9,742 nt of DNA from an uncultured Prevotella sp. (GTDB lineage Bacteria; Bacteroidota; Bacteroidia; Bacteroidales; Bacteroidaceae), in the NCBI GenBank assembly GCA_900547085.1, contig URFI01000075.1, forward strand, positions 1 through 9,742, read 5' to 3'. Below are positions 1 through 6,675 of this stretch, piece by piece; the first letter of the stretch is position 1, and the number at the start of each line of letters is the position of its first letter. Under the pieces are notes generated by a model. That model saw only the letters and a program-made list of their open reading frames with translations. It ran no database searches and was not told where the DNA came from. A program made the position numbers and the translations under genes.

Positions 1-57
1 AGACAGCAAAAGTTCATGCTGTATGGGTTCAACGTTGGGCGAACGGAAGACTGCTGC

Positions 58-195
58 CTACAACCACAGCTCTTTTAATGAAGAATGATAACTTGCATTT
101 TTTAGTTCAAACAGAATGTTCTTCGGTAAGATTTCTTCTGCTGCAATGTCTTTTTTAACACAAATGCCGGACGTTTTTTCAAGCAACCTGTTCAT
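58..195 (-). CDS. Possible small protein, 45 aa, unknown function
   Basis: This short minus-strand reading frame starts at an ATG (193-195) and ends at TAG (58-60). The predicted peptide begins MNRLLEKTSGICVKKD and is rich in E, K and L, with an amphipathic look and no signal peptide or membrane segment. Its composition resembles real protein more than the other frames of the same DNA. The frame stays open upstream of the ATG to a stop near 284, so it may also be a remnant of a longer gene. No promoter matching TTTG-N20-TAnnTTTG was found just upstream, and I recognise no family. It could equally be a chance ORF in AT-rich intergenic DNA. Confidence 0.22.
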   Translation of the reverse strand: MNRLLEKTSGICVKKDIAAEEILPKNILFELKNASYHSSLKELWL

Positions 196-328
196 GTCAC
201 GGAAATATGCGAAAAATGAGAGGGTTTTTATTAGCAAGTTGATTATTAGTAGGTTATAGGTTTTTTGAACCTGAAATGCAAACTAAAAAAACATGTGTTT
301 GGAACGAAATAACCCTTTTTCGTGCAAA

Positions 329-460
329 AAAGCCCTGCTATATGATGCATATTGGGCAGGTAAAGCATGACAATTGGATGGCAAAAGCTTACCTATTGGG
401 TGGCAATAGCATGCTGATTGCGGATTTGTTGTATGTGAATGTGGTAAAAGATGATGCTCT
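329..460. repeat. Degenerate 22-bp tandem repeat array
   Basis: Three consecutive 22-bp units start with ATTGG at 351, 373 and 395. Pairwise identities by eye are 13, 14 and 16 of 22, and the rough consensus is ATTGGGTGGCAAAAGCATGC followed by CT. A fourth unit at 417-438 keeps ATTG and TATG. Weaker copies in phase or nearly so lie at 329-350 and about 441-460. The array lies in the stretch between the possible small ORF and the terminator of the thiamine operon (196-537), which has no gene I can support. A 94-codon plus-strand ORF crosses the array, but the periodic DNA explains it better than coding does. Confidence 0.6.
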
Positions 461-518
461 TAAGGTTTTGAAATCCTTAAAAATCCGCTTGTTTTATCTA
501 TTTTGCAATTTTATTTTG

Positions 519-560
519 TCAAATAAAAAGAAACGAATTAACAAACGAAAGGTTTGTTAA
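519..560 (-). terminator. Probable terminator of the thiamine salvage operon
   Basis: Read on the minus strand, the sequence TTAACAAAC, a 5-nt loop and GTTTGTTAA forms a perfect 9-bp stem (538-546 with 552-560). A T-rich tail, TTCGTTTCTTTTTATTT, follows at about 519-537. It lies about 65 nt after the thiN stop codon. The stem is AT-rich and the T-run is interrupted, so termination may be partial. A second hairpin with 6-bp arms (565-570 and 579-584) lies between it and thiN. Confidence 0.6.
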
Positions 561-624
561 CATATACAAGTATCGCTGCTTGTAAACCCAGAAGTGCGCA
601 TTATTACTGAATAGAAACACGGGG

Positions 625-1287
625 CTATTGCATGGCCGATTTTGCTTCGTGTGTGCGATAAACCAGGTAATGGCCATCGGCATGGAGGGAAAAGACATCG
701 GCAAGCGACTCGTTGAGCGTGCCTTGCCACCAACTTTGATAGGCGTACGAAGGCCAGCGCAAGCCTTTATTTTCCATACGATGGCATGAAAAATTAAAAA
801 TACTTACTTGCTGTTTGGCAAACGACTCGAAGATGCAATCGCCATGACAAGGCACAACCGTGCCGTAATCGGTCACCATGACAGGCTGCACACCGTAGGT
901 TTGAAAATAACGCAGCAATAAGGAGATGTTTCCCAAGGTATGATCCTCACGCTTGCCCGTCGCTCCCAAATAGGCGATGCGGCTGTAGTTGCGACTGACA
1001 CAATAACGGGTAGCCTTTGTAAGGTCGTTGTCTGCCTGCTCATGCTCAACATGCAGCACGTCATGAAATTGTCGTTTGGCAGCCTCAGACATCGAATCAC
1101 CGTCGCCAACCACGGCTTCCACCTTGTTATATAACGATGGATGCAGCAACTCGATGGCGCTGTCGCAACACACAATGCGTGGTGCTTGCTGCAAGATTTG
1201 GGTGGGAATAGCATGCTGCGGATAATCTCCGCCTGCTAAAACCACCACGTCAAAATTGGTTGATGAGTTGATGAGCTGATAGTTCAT
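625..1287 (-). CDS. thiN: Thiamine pyrophosphokinase
   Basis: This cytoplasmic enzyme of 220 aa transfers pyrophosphate from ATP to thiamine, giving thiamine pyrophosphate (TPP). The ThiN/Tnr3-type motifs are visible in order: CDSA (41-44), VVGDGDS (59-65), QADNDLTKA (84-92), GATGKREDHTLGN (108-120) and RWPS (177-180). The acidic residues in GDGDS and DND match the metal/ATP site of the family. A start at 1317 is possible, but I chose the ATG at 1285-1287 because it overlaps the stop of the upstream permease gene as ATGA, a usual sign of translational coupling, and because the protein then begins at the usual distance from the first conserved strand. It is the last gene of the riboswitch-controlled operon and traps imported thiamine inside the cell. 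Confidence 0.95.
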   Translation of the reverse strand: MNYQLINSSTNFDVVVLAGGDYPQHAIPTQILQQAPRIVCCDSAIELLHPSLYNKVEAVVGDGDSMSEAAKRQFHDVLHVEHEQADNDLTKATRYCVSRNYSRIAYLGATGKREDHTLGNISLLLRYFQTYGVQPVMVTDYGTVVPCHGDCIFESFAKQQVSIFNFSCHRMENKGLRWPSYAYQSWWQGTLNESLADVFSLHADGHYLVYRTHEAKSAMQ

Positions 1288-1868
1288 GACATTGCTTGTT
1301 TCATCATCGACTTCCACTTAAAGTACCCTAACACGGCAATAACCACATAAAGTCCGTACAGTCCTGCCTTGAAAGGAATGCCTTTGTACACATACAGAGC
1401 GGTGCAAACCACATCGACCGCAATCCAAAAGAGCCATTGCTCCACATACTTGCGTGCCAAAGCCCATAAGCCCACAAAGCTGAGTGCATTGGTGAAGCTG
1501 TCTAACAAAGGTACGTTGCTGTTGGTAAAGCGCACCAACACATAATAAGTAACGCCCCACGCTAAGGCGAAAAACAAGAAAGTGGGCAGATAATGCTTGC
1601 CAGGCATGTGCGTAATGGGCAGTTCTTGTTTTTTTTGATTGAAGAGTTTGCTGCCCCACTTCCACGCAATATAACCGTAAATGGCTGCTAACGTATAATA
1701 CACCGCCATGCCCGCATCGCCGTATAAGCCGTGTCTCCAATACAAAAACACGTCCATGGCCGGCATCACAATACCCACTATCCACAGCCAAATGCTGGCT
1801 TTATATTCCAAATAGATATAGACAAGTCCCAAAATGGTGGTGACTATATCCAACCAATCGAATGTCAT
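1284..1868 (-). CDS. pnuT: PnuC/PnuT-family thiamine transporter
   Basis: This 194-aa, very hydrophobic protein has about seven predicted membrane segments (near 4-20, 26-44, 48-70, 94-113, 122-140, 143-162 and 166-185). The many aromatics and the pattern WLFWIAVDVVCTALYVYKG (145-163) resemble the PnuC family of facilitated vitamin transporters. PnuC itself carries nicotinamide riboside. The substrate is assigned from context: the gene lies behind a TPP riboswitch and a TonB receptor, and it overlaps thiN by ATGA. The known PnuT branch of the family occurs in just this arrangement. Facilitated diffusion followed by phosphorylation by ThiN would drive net uptake. No ABC component is present. 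If the context misleads, another vitamin precursor is possible. Confidence 0.9.
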   Translation of the reverse strand: MTFDWLDIVTTILGLVYIYLEYKASIWLWIVGIVMPAMDVFLYWRHGLYGDAGMAVYYTLAAIYGYIAWKWGSKLFNQKKQELPITHMPGKHYLPTFLFFALAWGVTYYVLVRFTNSNVPLLDSFTNALSFVGLWALARKYVEQWLFWIAVDVVCTALYVYKGIPFKAGLYGLYVVIAVLGYFKWKSMMKQAMS

Positions 1869-1886
1869 GTTGTTATTTGTTAGAAT

Positions 1887-1981
1887 GGGAGTTAAAGGGA
1901 GTAAATGGGAGTTAAAGGGTAGTTAACAGGAGTTGCAAGGGTAGTTAACAGGAGTTACAAGGGGAGTTAATGGGAGTTATC
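1887..1981. repeat. GGGAGTTAA tandem array, left arm of a large inverted repeat
   Basis: Nine degenerate units of 10-12 bp, consensus GGGAGTTAA plus one or two bases, run head to tail (start points 1887, 1897, 1907, 1917, 1929, 1939, 1951, 1961 and 1972). Within the array a 22-bp double unit is duplicated with one change (1917-1938 and 1939-1960). The array lies in the 287-nt gap between the receptor and permease genes, and the opposite arm is at 2049-2144. Confidence 0.85.
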
Positions 1982-2058
1982 GGACAAATGCTTTGCAATG
2001 GAAGGCAGAAATTGGTTTTTTTCTATCTCTATCAATAAGGTAATGTCCGTTAACTCCC
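1972..2058. repeat. Core stem of the inverted repeat between the receptor and pnuT genes
   Basis: Positions 1972-1986 (GGGAGTTATCGGACA) pair with 2044-2058 (TGTCCGTTAACTCCC) at 14 of 15 positions, leaving a 57-nt loop. This unique GGACA/TGTCC part anchors the two repeat arms to each other. Because the arms continue outward as matching GGGAGTTAA and TTAACTCCC units, the operon mRNA could form a hairpin of more than 200 nt here. No promoter matching the Bacteroidota consensus was found in the gap. Confidence 0.75.
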
Positions 2059-2144
2059 TACGTAACTCCCCCTTAACTCCCCTTAATTCCTAACCAACCT
2101 CCCTTTTCTCCCTTATAACTTCCATAAACTCCTAATCCTCTCCC
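2049..2144. repeat. TTAACTCCC tandem array, right arm of the inverted repeat
   Basis: The first three units are clear: GTTAACTCCC at 2049, GTAACTCCCCC at 2062 and TTAACTCCCC at 2073. About six degenerate units follow up to 2144, ending 11 nt before the receptor stop codon (2156-2158). The units are reverse complements of those in the left arm and decay with distance from the centre. Confidence 0.75.
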
Positions 2145-2155
2145 GTCAACTTTTA

Positions 2156-4462
2156 TCAGAACGTCAATGACAAGTTTGCCATGAAGTTGATAGGAGCCTG
2201 TGGCGCAAAGCCAGCCTGATACTGCCCCTTACCAGCATCGGTAGCTACAACGTTGCCTTGTGCATCTTTCTTAAAACCAGGTGCTGCCCAGCCGTTATTA
2301 TCGTATTTGGCACTGAAAAGGTTGTAGACGGTGCAGCCAACGGTAGCCTCTTTCAAGCCCAACTTGTGACAGGCGAAGGTGTAAGCCACATTGAGGTTGG
2401 TGGTAAAGATGCTGCCCAACATCATGCTCACGTCTATATCTTGACCTTTGGCGTCTTTGGTTTGATAGTTCTTCAGTCCAGTATTGGTGAGATACTGCTC
2501 ACCGATATACTGCGTATGAACATTGGCTGACAAACCTTTGTAGTTGAATGAGAAGATGTTGTTGAAGATAAGTTCTGGAGAAAAGCTGGTAGGTGTGTCG
2601 CCCAAAGAAGCGTTCTTCCCATCTTCCAACTTCACCATCCAGTCCTTAACACGGTTCTTGCTGAAGGTAGCATTGACGTTCCAAGTGAACCAGTCGACAG
2701 GCTGCCAAGCCGATTCCAACTCAATACCTATGCGATAGCTGCTACCTGCATTCTTTGTCTTCATCTCACCAATGGCATCCAGTTCGCCGGTGAGCACAAA
2801 TTCGTTGCTATAATTCATATAATATAGGTTGACCCCTGCGCTGTATTTGGCACTGGCAAACTGGTAACCTATTTCCAAATCGCCTAATTTCTCTGCCTCC
2901 AACTTGGTGTCAAGGTTTTGCTCAAAACTGTTGCGAGTAGGCTCTTTGTGCGCAATGGCATACGATGCATACACGCGGTTATTGTCATCAGCCTGATAAT
3001 TGAGTCCAAACTTAGGATTGAAGAAATTGAACTTCTGGTCGAGATTGAAGACAATCTGCTTTTTATTGTCGTCCCATGCGTCGGAAGGACCTGTCATCTT
3101 AATGCCTACATGACGATATTGTAAGTCGGCAAAGGCACTCAAACCCTTTACAAACTCCCAGTTTACCTTTCCGTAAACGTTGCCGTCCACCTTCTTGGTA
3201 TCGTTGTTGTAATACTCGTTATCAGGCTCCAATGTGGAGGGTCCCATTTGATACACCTTCTTCTTTTTGCCGTTGGCATCTTCTATCTGATAGAAAGGGG
3301 TACCCGTCCAAATGACTTTTCCAAAGTGACTGCCCACATATTTGTTCCAACCTCCACCGATGTTGGCTGTCAAGCCACGGTTGTTGTCATAGTTAATAGA
3401 ACCTACAGCACCATAAAAATCGTTGTCCATCTTCTTTTGGCGCACCAAGTCGCCCAACAATTTGGTGTCTGTAGACAGATGATATTGGTACCAATTGCCT
3501 TTTCCTTTGTACTCCTCGTAGTATCCGTCGCCCTTGGTATAGTGCAAGGCAACGTTGAGTTTCCATTGGTCACCAAGCAGTTGACTCCAATGCAGCTGGT
3601 AGTTTTGCTGGTGGTAGTTATCCGTTTGTCCGTCGTAATATTTCACCTTGCCCTCGGCATCGATATACTCACCGCACGAATTGTAGGTGCGTCCGTACAG
3701 ACTTTGCTCGTATTTAGAAGCGTAGTTCCATGCGTGATAAGTACGTTCCACGCCATTGAAGGTAACAAACTTCACCATGGTGTTGTCCGAGAAGTAGCCC
3801 GCTTGAATGAAATACGAATTGAGTTTGGTGGAAGCACGGTCCAGATAGCCGTCGCTACCGATATCCGAAAGGCGTCCTTGTATGCCCCAATGGCCGCCGA
3901 TGAGTCCTGTTCCGAAGCGCAAAGTCTCCTTGTGCGAACCGTAACTACCGCCCGAAAGGTCGATGCCGAAGAATGGTTTGGTACCGATGTTCTCGGTCTG
4001 CATGTTCAAGGTAGCACCAAAAGCACCCGCACCATTGGTAGACGTACCAGCTCCACGTTGCAGCTGCATGCTCTGCACACTCGAGGCAAAGTCGCTCATG
4101 TTCACCCAAAAGAGGGTTGCACTCTCGGCATCGTTCATCGGAATACCGTTGGCAGTAATGTTCACGCGCGAGGGATCGATGCCACGCACACGTAGTGAGG
4201 TGTACCCAATACCATTACCTGCATCGGAAGTAAGGGTAATTGATGGCAAGGTAGACAACAAGAACGGAATGTCCTTGCCATGGTTCATCTGCTTGATTTG
4301 CTTTTGTGTCAAGTCCGAATGCGCCATAGGCGTCTTCTTGTTGGCACGAGTAGAAATTACTTGTACATCCTGTAACTCGTAAGTATGCAAGGTGTCAATA
4401 GGTTGCACCGCATACACGTTGGCGGCAGTCATTGCAAACACTGCCCATAAAAACTTTTTCAT
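2156..4462 (-). CDS. TonB-dependent outer-membrane receptor, probably for thiamine
   Basis: This 768-aa receptor has a signal peptide at about 1-18 (MKKFLWAVFAMTAANVYA), a likely TonB box near 30-37 (LQDVQVIS), a plug domain at about 43-157 containing RVRGIDPSRVNITANGIPMN, and a long C-terminal region of alternating aromatic and polar residues typical of a 22-strand barrel. It ends in a terminal phenylalanine (SLTF), the usual outer-membrane sorting signal. It lacks the N-terminal carboxypeptidase-like domain of SusC proteins, and no SusD follows, which argues against a glycan receptor. The substrate is inferred: the gene is directly behind a TPP riboswitch and upstream of pnuT and thiN. It would bind thiamine or its phosphates at the surface and import them using TonB-ExbBD energy encoded elsewhere. 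Confidence 0.93.
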   Translation of the reverse strand: MKKFLWAVFAMTAANVYAVQPIDTLHTYELQDVQVISTRANKKTPMAHSDLTQKQIKQMNHGKDIPFLLSTLPSITLTSDAGNGIGYTSLRVRGIDPSRVNITANGIPMNDAESATLFWVNMSDFASSVQSMQLQRGAGTSTNGAGAFGATLNMQTENIGTKPFFGIDLSGGSYGSHKETLRFGTGLIGGHWGIQGRLSDIGSDGYLDRASTKLNSYFIQAGYFSDNTMVKFVTFNGVERTYHAWNYASKYEQSLYGRTYNSCGEYIDAEGKVKYYDGQTDNYHQQNYQLHWSQLLGDQWKLNVALHYTKGDGYYEEYKGKGNWYQYHLSTDTKLLGDLVRQKKMDNDFYGAVGSINYDNNRGLTANIGGGWNKYVGSHFGKVIWTGTPFYQIEDANGKKKKVYQMGPSTLEPDNEYYNNDTKKVDGNVYGKVNWEFVKGLSAFADLQYRHVGIKMTGPSDAWDDNKKQIVFNLDQKFNFFNPKFGLNYQADDNNRVYASYAIAHKEPTRNSFEQNLDTKLEAEKLGDLEIGYQFASAKYSAGVNLYYMNYSNEFVLTGELDAIGEMKTKNAGSSYRIGIELESAWQPVDWFTWNVNATFSKNRVKDWMVKLEDGKNASLGDTPTSFSPELIFNNIFSFNYKGLSANVHTQYIGEQYLTNTGLKNYQTKDAKGQDIDVSMMLGSIFTTNLNVAYTFACHKLGLKEATVGCTVYNLFSAKYDNNGWAAPGFKKDAQGNVVATDAGKGQYQAGFAPQAPINFMANLSLTF

Positions 4463-4465
4463 TGC

Positions 4466-4486
4466 TTTTTTTAGCTATCAAAAAAA
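4466..4486 (-). promoter_or_regulatory. T7/A7 inverted repeat just before the receptor start codon
   Basis: Seven T (4466-4472) and seven A (4480-4486) flank a 7-nt spacer, ending 3 nt before the ATG at 4460-4462. In the mRNA a U7 run could pair with the A7 run beside the start. Bacteroidota translation starts often depend on A-rich, unstructured leaders rather than a Shine-Dalgarno sequence, so this pairing could affect initiation. That role is inferred. Confidence 0.35.
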
Positions 4487-4556
4487 TAAATGAATAAGGG
4501 AGAGAGCAAGTGCAAAGTTATCCTGTTGAAGAACTTCGCCCACTTGGCTTCTTGGT

Positions 4557-4640
4557 CAATTCCTACGCTGGTATTACCCAGATCAGGTCAGAAGGTTTGT
4601 TCTCAGCCCACGAATAAAAGTGAGCACCCTTAGCTTACTG
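4557..4640 (-). promoter_or_regulatory. TPP riboswitch (THI element)
   Basis: The minus-strand RNA holds the conserved parts of the TPP aptamer: GGGTGCTCA (4621-4629), a P3 stem GCTCAC/GTGGGC (4620-4625 with 4606-4611), CTGAGA (4601-4606), and CCTGATCTGGGTAATACCAG followed by CGTAGGA (4561-4587). These match the THI box almost base for base. The aptamer ends about 95 nt before the receptor start codon. When TPP is bound, expression of the whole import and phosphorylation operon should fall. The switching part is not obvious: there is no strong GC-rich hairpin directly followed by a T-run, although CAAGTG and CACTTG in the leader could pair ahead of a T-rich stretch. Confidence 0.97.
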
Positions 4641-4655
4641 TTTGTAAACCGACGG

Positions 4656-4687
4656 CAAAGGTATGACTTTTCAATAAAACTGGCAAA
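4656..4687 (-). promoter_or_regulatory. Bacteroidota-type promoter of the thiamine operon
   Basis: On the minus strand, TTTG (4684-4687) is followed by exactly 20 nt and then TACCTTTG (4656-4663). This fits the -33 TTTG and -7 TAnnTTTG elements read by the primary sigma factor of this phylum. Transcription would begin near 4650, about 10 nt before the TPP aptamer, so the leader starts with the riboswitch. Confidence 0.85.
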
Positions 4688-4744
4688 GAATATCCGCAAA
4701 AAACGATCTTGCGACTAACAATTCGATAGAAATGGACTCAGGGC

Positions 4745-4774
4745 AAAAAAAATCCAAAGCTCGAGAGCCTTGGA
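4745..4774 (-). terminator. Rho-independent terminator of dnaA
   Basis: Read on the minus strand, TCCAAGGCT, a 4-nt loop CTCG and AGCTTTGGA form a 9-bp stem with one G-U pair (4753-4774), followed at once by eight T (4745-4752). It lies about 60 nt after the dnaA stop codon and about 60 nt before the thiamine promoter, so it insulates the two units. Confidence 0.92.
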
Positions 4775-4835
4775 TACGATGTCTATATCATTCTGAATAT
4801 TGAAGGGGACGACAAACGGGGATTGATACAGCCTG

Positions 4836-6248
4836 TTATTGCTTCAGCTTGAACGAATTTTCAATGCTCATCACCTCATTTGAGAACATGGAGTCCAGCT
4901 TCAGGCGTTGTTCGATGCGCGAACAGCTATGAATAACGGTGGAGTGATCACGCCCACCCACCAGTTTTCCAATGCGAGAGGCTGGCATCTTGGTGTACTT
5001 TTGCGCCAGATACATGGACAATTGACGCGCCGTTACCAACTCTTGCTTTCGACTCTTGCTGTTCACTGCCGATACAGTGACGTTGAAATGTCGACAAACG
5101 GTGTCGAGGATCTCATCAATGGTGAGCGGTTTGTCATCGATCTTCACGGCACGCTGTATGACTCTTTGGGCCAAACGCATATCCACCACGCTGTTGTAAA
5201 CCACAGAATAGGCCAACAACGAGTTGATGACGCCTTGCAAATCGCGCACGCTTCCATTGGCTGTCTGTGCGATATACTGTACCACGTCGTCTGGGATTTG
5301 AAGACCGTCGCGTTGAATCTTACTATTAAGGATGTCGATACAAAGCTGCAAGTTGGGTTTCTCCAACTCGGCAATCAGTCCACATGCGAACCGTGTCAGC
5401 AGCCGTTCGTTCATTCCTTTCAAGTCAACTGGTGGTCGATCACTGGCCAAGATAATGCGCTTGCCATTGCGGAACAGGTGGTTGAAGATGTGAAAGAAGG
5501 TGTCTTGTGTCTTCGTTGCCGTCATCCACTCTTGTATATCGTCGACAATCAACAAGTCGATGGTCTGGTAAAAGTTGATGAAATCGTTCACAGAGTTCTG
5601 CAAAACGGCATTGGTGTACTGCACCTGAAACAAGCGTGCACTGACGTACAGCACCCTTTTCTGCGGGTAGAGCTGCTTGGAGAGCATGCCGATAGCATTA
5701 ATCAAGTGGGTCTTTCCACAGCCCGACGGACCGTAGATGAACATGGGGTTGAATTGTGTTTTGTTGGGATGTTCGGCAATAGACATGCCAACCGAGCGCG
5801 GCAACTTGTTGCTGTCGCCTTCAATATAATTATTGAAAGTAAGGTGTGGATTCAAATTTGGGTCCAACTGTTGCGGCTGGGCGGCGTCAAGTGCCGACGG
5901 AGGTTGATTGGGTCGGGTTTTCTTCTGAGGCTTAACACCAGCCACATCGGTCTGTTCTGCCTCTACATCCTGTGTTAAATGATGCTCCTGATCGGTGACA
6001 ATACGGTATTTCAAACGAATGTTGTCACAAAAAGAACGCCTGAGTACCTTGCTCAATAAGTCGATATAATTCTCTTCCAAGTACTCATACACAAACGGAC
6101 TGGGTACCTGTATCAACAACGTGCGGGTCGGTTCATCGAACGACTCGTAGGTGATGGGCTTAAACCATGTATCATATTGTTGCTTGGAAACATTCTCACG
6201 GATGAGCGCAAGGGCTTGGCCCCAAGCTTGATTAGGACTTACATTCAT
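4836..6248 (-). CDS. dnaA: Chromosomal replication initiator DnaA
   Basis: This 470-aa AAA+ ATPase binds DnaA boxes and opens the replication origin. Domain I (about 1-85) is followed by a variable linker rich in Q, P and D (about 86-133). The AAA+ core shows Walker A GPSGCGKT (173-180), Walker B LLIVDDIQ (232-239), sensor 1 ASDRPP (269-273 region), the arginine-finger segment LLTRF (283-287) and sensor 2 GSVRDLQG (332-339). Domain IV carries the DNA-binding signature GGRDHSTVIH (431-440). The length is normal for the phylum. It stands alone with its own promoter and terminator, and dnaN, recF and gyrB are not beside it, as is common in Bacteroidota. The ATG at 6248 gives a complete domain I, and no Shine-Dalgarno is visible. 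Confidence 0.99.
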   Translation of the reverse strand: MNVSPNQAWGQALALIRENVSKQQYDTWFKPITYESFDEPTRTLLIQVPSPFVYEYLEENYIDLLSKVLRRSFCDNIRLKYRIVTDQEHHLTQDVEAEQTDVAGVKPQKKTRPNQPPSALDAAQPQQLDPNLNPHLTFNNYIEGDSNKLPRSVGMSIAEHPNKTQFNPMFIYGPSGCGKTHLINAIGMLSKQLYPQKRVLYVSARLFQVQYTNAVLQNSVNDFINFYQTIDLLIVDDIQEWMTATKTQDTFFHIFNHLFRNGKRIILASDRPPVDLKGMNERLLTRFACGLIAELEKPNLQLCIDILNSKIQRDGLQIPDDVVQYIAQTANGSVRDLQGVINSLLAYSVVYNSVVDMRLAQRVIQRAVKIDDKPLTIDEILDTVCRHFNVTVSAVNSKSRKQELVTARQLSMYLAQKYTKMPASRIGKLVGGRDHSTVIHSCSRIEQRLKLDSMFSNEVMSIENSFKLKQ

Positions 6249-6304
6249 TGAATCATGTAGTATTTTACGTATGTCTTTCGATCAATTCGATGATCAATCG
6301 ACTG

Positions 6305-6336
6305 CAAATTTATAAAAGAAAACTTGATTAAACAAA
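6305..6336 (-). promoter_or_regulatory. Bacteroidota-type promoter of dnaA
   Basis: On the minus strand, TTTG (6333-6336), a spacer of exactly 20 nt and TAAATTTG (6305-6312) match the -33/-7 consensus of the phylum. Transcription should start near 6298, giving a leader of about 50 nt. The first part of the leader (6279-6301) contains repeated GATCAAT words that can form a short stem GATCA/TGATC, which could be a regulatory site. Confidence 0.82.
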
Positions 6337-6430
6337 TGCATGTTTCTATGTTTCAACAGGAGAAAAATCGTAAGTACCTAACTACCCGTATATTAGCAAC
6401 TTTCTTAAAGAAATCTCATTGCTTTTGAGG

Positions 6431-6462
6431 TTGCTTGTTCATAAAACTTTGAGAACAAGCAA
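6431..6462. repeat. 10-bp perfect inverted repeat in the dnaA upstream gap
   Basis: TTGCTTGTTC (6431-6440) and GAACAAGCAA (6453-6462) are perfect complements with a 12-nt spacer. No T-run follows on either strand, so it is not a standard intrinsic terminator. A smaller palindrome, TTTCTTAAAGAAA, lies at 6401-6413. The rest of the 427-nt gap (6249-6675) is AT-rich and, apart from the dnaA promoter, holds no gene or RNA that I can support. The inverted repeat could be an operator for dnaA, or an mRNA 3'-end stem for the gene that ends at 6676. Confidence 0.6.
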
Positions 6463-6675
6463 GTTAAGCTGAATAACATCAAGATACTTACTTGAACGGT
6501 GAAACATGAATGAAATATCTATTATCGGCTACGCTGTTAATGCATTATGCCATCTCGGTCAACGTGAAACAATTAGTTTTCTTATTTATACCAATTTTAA
6601 TTAAAGGCACATCGCATTCATCAGATGATGATTGTCGAGAAGTGTCATCGGCGCAGTCAATTGGCGCATACCTTC

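Noticed and set aside
276..560. 94-codon plus-strand ORF
   Set aside because: It runs through the 22-bp repeat array and into the terminator stem, has low-complexity K/R-rich ends and resembles no known protein.
1284..1317. Longer thiN start at 1317
   Set aside because: It would overlap pnuT by 34 nt; the ATG at 1285-1287 forms a normal ATGA coupling and keeps all motifs.
1887..2144. CRISPR array
   Set aside because: The units are adjacent without unique spacers, degenerate and only 10-12 bp long, and no cas gene is present.
3248..4195. 315-codon ORF antisense to the TonB receptor gene
   Set aside because: It is a shadow of a well-supported gene, and the product has no recognisable motif.
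2156..4462. SusC-type glycan receptor
   Set aside because: No SusD partner, no N-terminal carboxypeptidase-like domain, and the upstream TPP riboswitch points to thiamine.
4908..5978. 356-codon ORF antisense to dnaA
   Set aside because: DnaA on the other strand has every expected motif; long antisense frames arise from codon bias, and this product shows no recognisable domain.
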